The notes under the pieces were generated by a model. It was not told where the DNA came from. It did not search any database and was given only the letters and a program-made list of their open reading frames with translations. Below, piece by piece: positions 31,477-34,776 of a stretch of 34,776 bases of DNA. Made by a program: the position numbers and the translations under genes. Source of the DNA: Clostridiales bacterium DTU089 (GTDB taxonomy: Bacteria; Bacillota; Clostridia; Oscillospirales; Acutalibacteraceae); assembly GCA_001513045.1 (NCBI GenBank), contig LFSB01000026.1, forward strand, positions 1 through 34,776, read 5' to 3'. Every line of letters starts with the position of its first letter. The first letter of the stretch is position 1.

Positions 31477-33663
31477 TTGGATAACTACGTAGGAAAAAGA
31501 CTTGACGGAAGATACGAAATAAAGGATATAATCGGTGTGGGCGGTATGGCTGTTGTCTATAAAGCATACGACAACATCGATGACAGAATCGTTGCCATAA
31601 AGGTACTCAAGGAGGAGTTTCTTGCGAACGAAGAGTTTCGCAGACGCTTCAAAAACGAGTCCAAGGCGATAGCGGTTCTCTCACATCCCAACATCGTAAA
31701 GGTCTATGACGTAAGCTTCGGCGACAAGCTGCAGTATATCGTCATGGAGTACATTGAGGGTATAACTCTCAAGGAGTACATCGAGCAGCAGAAGGTTATA
31801 AACTGGAAAGAGGCTGTGCATTTTGTTGTGCAGATACTTCGTGCTCTCCAGCACGCCCACGACAAGGGAATAGTTCACCGCGATATAAAGCCCCAGAACA
31901 TTATGTTGCTCCAAAACGGCAACATCAAGGTTACGGATTTCGGAATTGCCCGCTTCAGCAGGAGTGAAACCAGAACCATGACCGAGAACGCCATCGGTTC
32001 GGTGCACTATATAAGCCCGGAGCAGGCGAGAGGCGAAATTACGGATGACAAGGCAGATATATATTCCGTGGGCGTTGTGCTCTATGAAATGATTACCGGC
32101 AGACTTCCGTTTGAATCCGATTCGGCGGTGTCTGTGGCCATAATGCAGGTGCAGTCCGAAGCGGTGCGTCCGCGCGATATAAATGACACTATTCCGATAG
32201 GTCTTGAGCAGATAACCATGCATGCCATGCAGAAGAATCCCCGCGACAGATATCAGTCTGCTGCCGAGATGCTTCTTGACCTTGAGGAATTCAAGCGCAA
32301 TCCGTCAATAAAATTTGATTATTCATACTTTGTGGATAAGGAACCGACAAGATTTGTTGAAAAACGTGTACCGTCAAGAGCGGCAGCTTTGTCAGAACCT
32401 GCAAATGTTGCTCCTGCCGTTGCAAAAACCGAGACGGAAAGCAAGAACCGCTCAATACCGCTTCTTGCCGGTATTGTGGCAGGTGTACTCATAATTGTCG
32501 CGGTATTCGGAGGCATCCTTATAAACAAATTGCTTAATCGCGAAAAAATAACTGTTGCGAATTTTATCGGAATGAACTATGAGGAGCAGATAAAAGGAAA
32601 CTCCAAGTATGCAGACTATAAGTTTGAAATTGTTGAACAGGCAAACGGAACCAAGACTGCAGGCGAGGTGTTTGACCAGTCTCCCATTGCGGGTGAAGAA
32701 ATAGTAAAGGGTAAAATTGTTAAGCTTGTAATTGCAAAATCCAACGCTACGGCAACAATACCCGATAATCTGATAGGAAAAACCTATACAGAGGTATATG
32801 ATATCCTAAACAATCTCGGTTTCTCAAATATCGTTCAGGACTATGTTTCGGATGATACCGTTGCCGACGGTACGGTTGCAAAGATAACCCCTGCGGCAGG
32901 TACCTCAACAGATACCTCAAGTAAGGTTACAGTCTACGTTTCAAAGGATTCGGCTGCTGATTTGAAGCCGGTACCAGGAGTTGTCGGCTGGGCTCTTGAA
33001 ATGGCAAAAATGAATATTACGGCGACAGGCTTCCAGGTAGGGTTAATCGACAGCAAGCCCAGCTCACTGCCGTTGAACACAGTAATTGAACAGTCGGCAA
33101 AGGAGGGCGACATGCTTCCCGCCGGCACCTCGATAAATCTTATTGTAAGCACAGGTGTACCGGAAAGCTCGTCGGCGAATCTTTCCGTAACGCTTCCCAA
33201 TATAGGGGCAACAGCAACACGTACACTTTCGGTATTTGTAAACAATGAGCTTAATTCACAGAAGACCGTGCTTATGAACGGCGGTTCACACACTCTCTCT
33301 CTTTCGGGTTCGGGCGGACCGTATGATTTTGTCGTTATAATCGACGAACAGACTGTTTGTGCCGGAAAGGTTGACTTTACAAAGACACCCGCAGAGATAA
33401 CCGAGCGGGTCGATACCGAGTACACCGATAATTCCGGTGAAGACGGAGACATAATCCCCAGCGTCGTTGAAAAGACAAAGCTTGTAGCCAAGACCGAGCT
33501 TGAACACGCGGGCTTTAAAAACGTTGAGTATGATTATCAGGGCAAATCCGAAACCGATTCTGTTGTATGGGTGGTTGAGTCCCAGTCCCCGAATGATGTT
33601 ACAATCATAATGCCGTATTCAACAAAAATCGTACTGAAGCTTAAACCCGCAGTTGACGCTTGA
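31477..33663 (+). CDS. prkC: PASTA-domain serine/threonine protein kinase
   Basis: 728-residue membrane kinase that senses cell-wall fragments and controls growth and spore germination in relatives. The cytoplasmic kinase domain has GVGGM, Lys42 (VAIKVL), HRD (Asp136) and DFG (Asp154). A single transmembrane helix lies at about residues 329-352. Outside are three PASTA repeats (about 357-425, 427-494, 497-563), then a beta-rich non-PASTA segment (about 565-650) and a last PASTA-like unit. The TTG at 31477 lies 8 nt after GGAAGGAG; an upstream frame beginning at 31450 is not supported. Confidence 0.95.
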   Translation: MDNYVGKRLDGRYEIKDIIGVGGMAVVYKAYDNIDDRIVAIKVLKEEFLANEEFRRRFKNESKAIAVLSHPNIVKVYDVSFGDKLQYIVMEYIEGITLKEYIEQQKVINWKEAVHFVVQILRALQHAHDKGIVHRDIKPQNIMLLQNGNIKVTDFGIARFSRSETRTMTENAIGSVHYISPEQARGEITDDKADIYSVGVVLYEMITGRLPFESDSAVSVAIMQVQSEAVRPRDINDTIPIGLEQITMHAMQKNPRDRYQSAAEMLLDLEEFKRNPSIKFDYSYFVDKEPTRFVEKRVPSRAAALSEPANVAPAVAKTETESKNRSIPLLAGIVAGVLIIVAVFGGILINKLLNREKITVANFIGMNYEEQIKGNSKYADYKFEIVEQANGTKTAGEVFDQSPIAGEEIVKGKIVKLVIAKSNATATIPDNLIGKTYTEVYDILNNLGFSNIVQDYVSDDTVADGTVAKITPAAGTSTDTSSKVTVYVSKDSAADLKPVPGVVGWALEMAKMNITATGFQVGLIDSKPSSLPLNTVIEQSAKEGDMLPAGTSINLIVSTGVPESSSANLSVTLPNIGATATRTLSVFVNNELNSQKTVLMNGGSHTLSLSGSGGPYDFVVIIDEQTVCAGKVDFTKTPAEITERVDTEYTDNSGEDGDIIPSVVEKTKLVAKTELEHAGFKNVEYDYQGKSETDSVVWVVESQSPNDVTIIMPYSTKIVLKLKPAVDA

Positions 33664-33668
33664 GCAGT

Positions 33669-34553
33669 ATGGTGAAAAATTACGAAGGAATAATATTAAA
33701 AGGCATTGGCGGCTTCTACTATGTTGAAGCCGCCGATGGGATTTTTGAATGTAAGGCGAGGGGTTCTTTCCGAAAGCAGGGGATAACTCCGTTCGCCGGA
33801 GACCGCGTTGTCATTTCGGTGCAGGACAATGCGGAAAACAGGATAGAGGAAATAAAACAACGCGTATCGTTTATGAAAAGGCCTCCGGTTGCAAACATAG
33901 ACAGGCTTATTGTTGTGGCATCCGTTTGTGAGCCTAAGCCGAGCACGCTGGTTATTGATAAGCTTATCGCGATAGCTGAAAATCACGGTATTGAGCCGTG
34001 CATAGTTATAACAAAAACCGACCTCGGCGACGCACGCGAGCTTGAAGATGTTTATTCCGGAGCCGGCTTTGAAACTGCGGTTATATCCTCAGTCAGCAGG
34101 GATGGAATTGAAAAGGTCAGAGAGATGCTCACGGGTCATATAAGCGCGTTTGCGGGCAATTCGGGTGTCGGGAAGTCAACTCTCTTAAATTGTCTTGATT
34201 TGTCGTTGTGCAGGCAGACAGGCGACATCAGCGTCAAGCTCGGAAGGGGACGGCATACAACACGCGAGGTTGAGCTTTTCCCGTTTGAAGGCGGATATAT
34301 AGCGGATACTCCCGGCTTTGCGGCTCTTGACGGAGATAATTCCGAGCCGGTGCTTAAAGAGGAGCTTCCGTTTTGCTTCCGGGAATTCAGACCGTATCTC
34401 GGATATTGCAAATTCTCAACCTGTACACATACCGTGGATAAGGGCTGTGCGGTGCTTGAAGCGGTAAAAAACGGAGATATAAGTCTATCCAGACATGCAA
34501 GCTATGTTGAAATGTACAAAGAGGTAAAGGATATAAAGGACTGGGAGCTGTAA
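33669..34553 (+). CDS. rsgA: Ribosome small-subunit biogenesis GTPase
   Basis: Circularly permuted GTPase that checks 30S subunit maturation. The 294 residues begin with an OB fold (GIGGFYYVEAADGIFECKARG). The GTPase motifs come in permuted order: ITKTD (G4), then the P-loop GNSGVGKST (Gly163-Ser170), the GRGRHTTREVELF switch and DTPGFA. The C-terminal zinc site is CKFSTCTHTVDKGC. The ATG at 33669 has a weak ribosome binding site; a TTG at 33660 overlaps the prkC stop and is the alternative. The Bacillus neighbours rpe and thiN are missing after it. Confidence 0.95.
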   Translation: MVKNYEGIILKGIGGFYYVEAADGIFECKARGSFRKQGITPFAGDRVVISVQDNAENRIEEIKQRVSFMKRPPVANIDRLIVVASVCEPKPSTLVIDKLIAIAENHGIEPCIVITKTDLGDARELEDVYSGAGFETAVISSVSRDGIEKVREMLTGHISAFAGNSGVGKSTLLNCLDLSLCRQTGDISVKLGRGRHTTREVELFPFEGGYIADTPGFAALDGDNSEPVLKEELPFCFREFRPYLGYCKFSTCTHTVDKGCAVLEAVKNGDISLSRHASYVEMYKEVKDIKDWEL

Positions 34554-34611
34554 CACCGGACGTGTCTTCCCGATATAATATTAGTACCTACAAATTTCGG
34601 GAGGTAAGCTT

Positions 34612-34689
34612 ATGAAGGTGGTACTTGTTCGCAGCCCCAAGGCATTCAGAGGTATATTGAAGCTCATATTCGGGATAAGAGATACTTAA
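34612..34689 (+). CDS. spoVM: Stage V sporulation protein M (SpoVM), 25 residues
   Basis: A 25-codon gene, easily missed by gene finders. The peptide starts MKVVLVRSPKAFRGILK and continues LIFGIRDT. It matches the SpoVM plan of a short amphipathic helix with Pro at position 9 (Bacillus begins MKFYTIKLPKFLGG). SpoVM sits on the curved forespore membrane and anchors SpoIVA for coat assembly. GGGAGG (34599-34604) is 7 nt before the ATG. Position downstream of prkC-rsgA is as in Bacillus. A TATAAT at 34574-34579 lacks a good -35; a sporulation sigma factor may be used instead. Confidence 0.9.
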   Translation: MKVVLVRSPKAFRGILKLIFGIRDT

Positions 34690-34721
34690 AAAGAGAAGAA
34701 AAGCCGTCGCTTTCATGATAT

Positions 34722-34776
34722 GATCCCCTTAGAGTAGACAGTGGAAATAAAAAAACACTGCTACGGAAAGGGGATC
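34722..34776. repeat. Inverted repeat at the right edge (insertion-sequence end or terminator)
   Basis: GATCCCCTT (34722-34730) pairs with AAGGGGATC (34768-34776). GTAG/CTAC and CAGTG/CACTG form the inner stem, with a 3x3 internal loop, one bulged A and a 12-nt A-rich loop. The sequence AGAGTAGACAGTG resembles ends of IS3-like elements, and GGAAAGGGG could be the ribosome binding site of a transposase just outside the window. A large terminator for spoVM is the alternative. Confidence 0.45.

Overview
The window is a gene-dense, almost entirely forward-strand piece of a Firmicutes chromosome, most likely from an endospore-forming member of the Clostridia. Gene content and order support this. 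The sporulation or germination genes gerW/ytfJ, a dacF-type carboxypeptidase and the tiny spoVM are present. The run yicC-remA-gmk-rpoZ-priA-def-fmt-rsmB-rlmN-PP2C-prkC-rsgA-spoVM follows the well-known Bacillus order with some losses. Shine-Dalgarno sites are strong, TTG starts are frequent, and base composition is moderate. No tRNA, rRNA, CRISPR array, prophage or intact transposase gene was seen.

Layout. (1) 1-1000, reverse strand: the 5' part of feoB, running off the left edge. (2) 1122-7064: a family GH97 glycoside hydrolase divergent from feoB, then asnS (coupled by ATGA), a PHP-domain phosphoesterase, a class I aminotransferase and ispF. (3) 7091-8500: a terminator-like hairpin, then a DUF3343 protein overlapping a cysteine desulfurase, probably a sulfur or selenium transfer pair. 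(4) 8490-16894: a strong extended -10 promoter, then cdaA-cdaR (c-di-AMP synthesis and its regulator), a lipoprotein with four Asp-rich repeats, an OmpR-type response regulator with its histidine kinase, a DUF1385 (YqhQ) protein, prmC and an M50 membrane protease. (5) 16936-21637: a stack of hairpins, then scpA-scpB (chromosome condensation), a DUF2953 protein, gerW, dacF and an rRNA pseudouridine synthase. (6) 21639-34689: a near-consensus promoter, then yicC, remA, gmk, rpoZ, priA, def, fmt, a YugP-type protease, rsmB, rlmN, the PP2C phosphatase and PASTA kinase pair, rsgA and spoVM. (7) 34722-34776: an 18-bp-paired inverted repeat at the right edge, either an insertion-sequence end or a terminator.

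How it fits together: the window is mostly housekeeping (translation initiation and maturation, rRNA modification, nucleotide and isoprenoid metabolism, replication restart, chromosome segregation) mixed with envelope signalling (c-di-AMP, a two-component system, PrkC and its phosphatase) and sporulation. I found no clear new defence or biosynthetic system. The best leads are the unrecognised lipoprotein between cdaR and the two-component system, multi-hairpin intergenic elements before scpA and before the PHP gene, hairpins covering the translation starts of the DUF3343 gene and dacF, and the inverted repeat at the right end. Many genes start with TTG; where the longest reading frame extended past a good ribosome binding site, the better-supported internal start is given.
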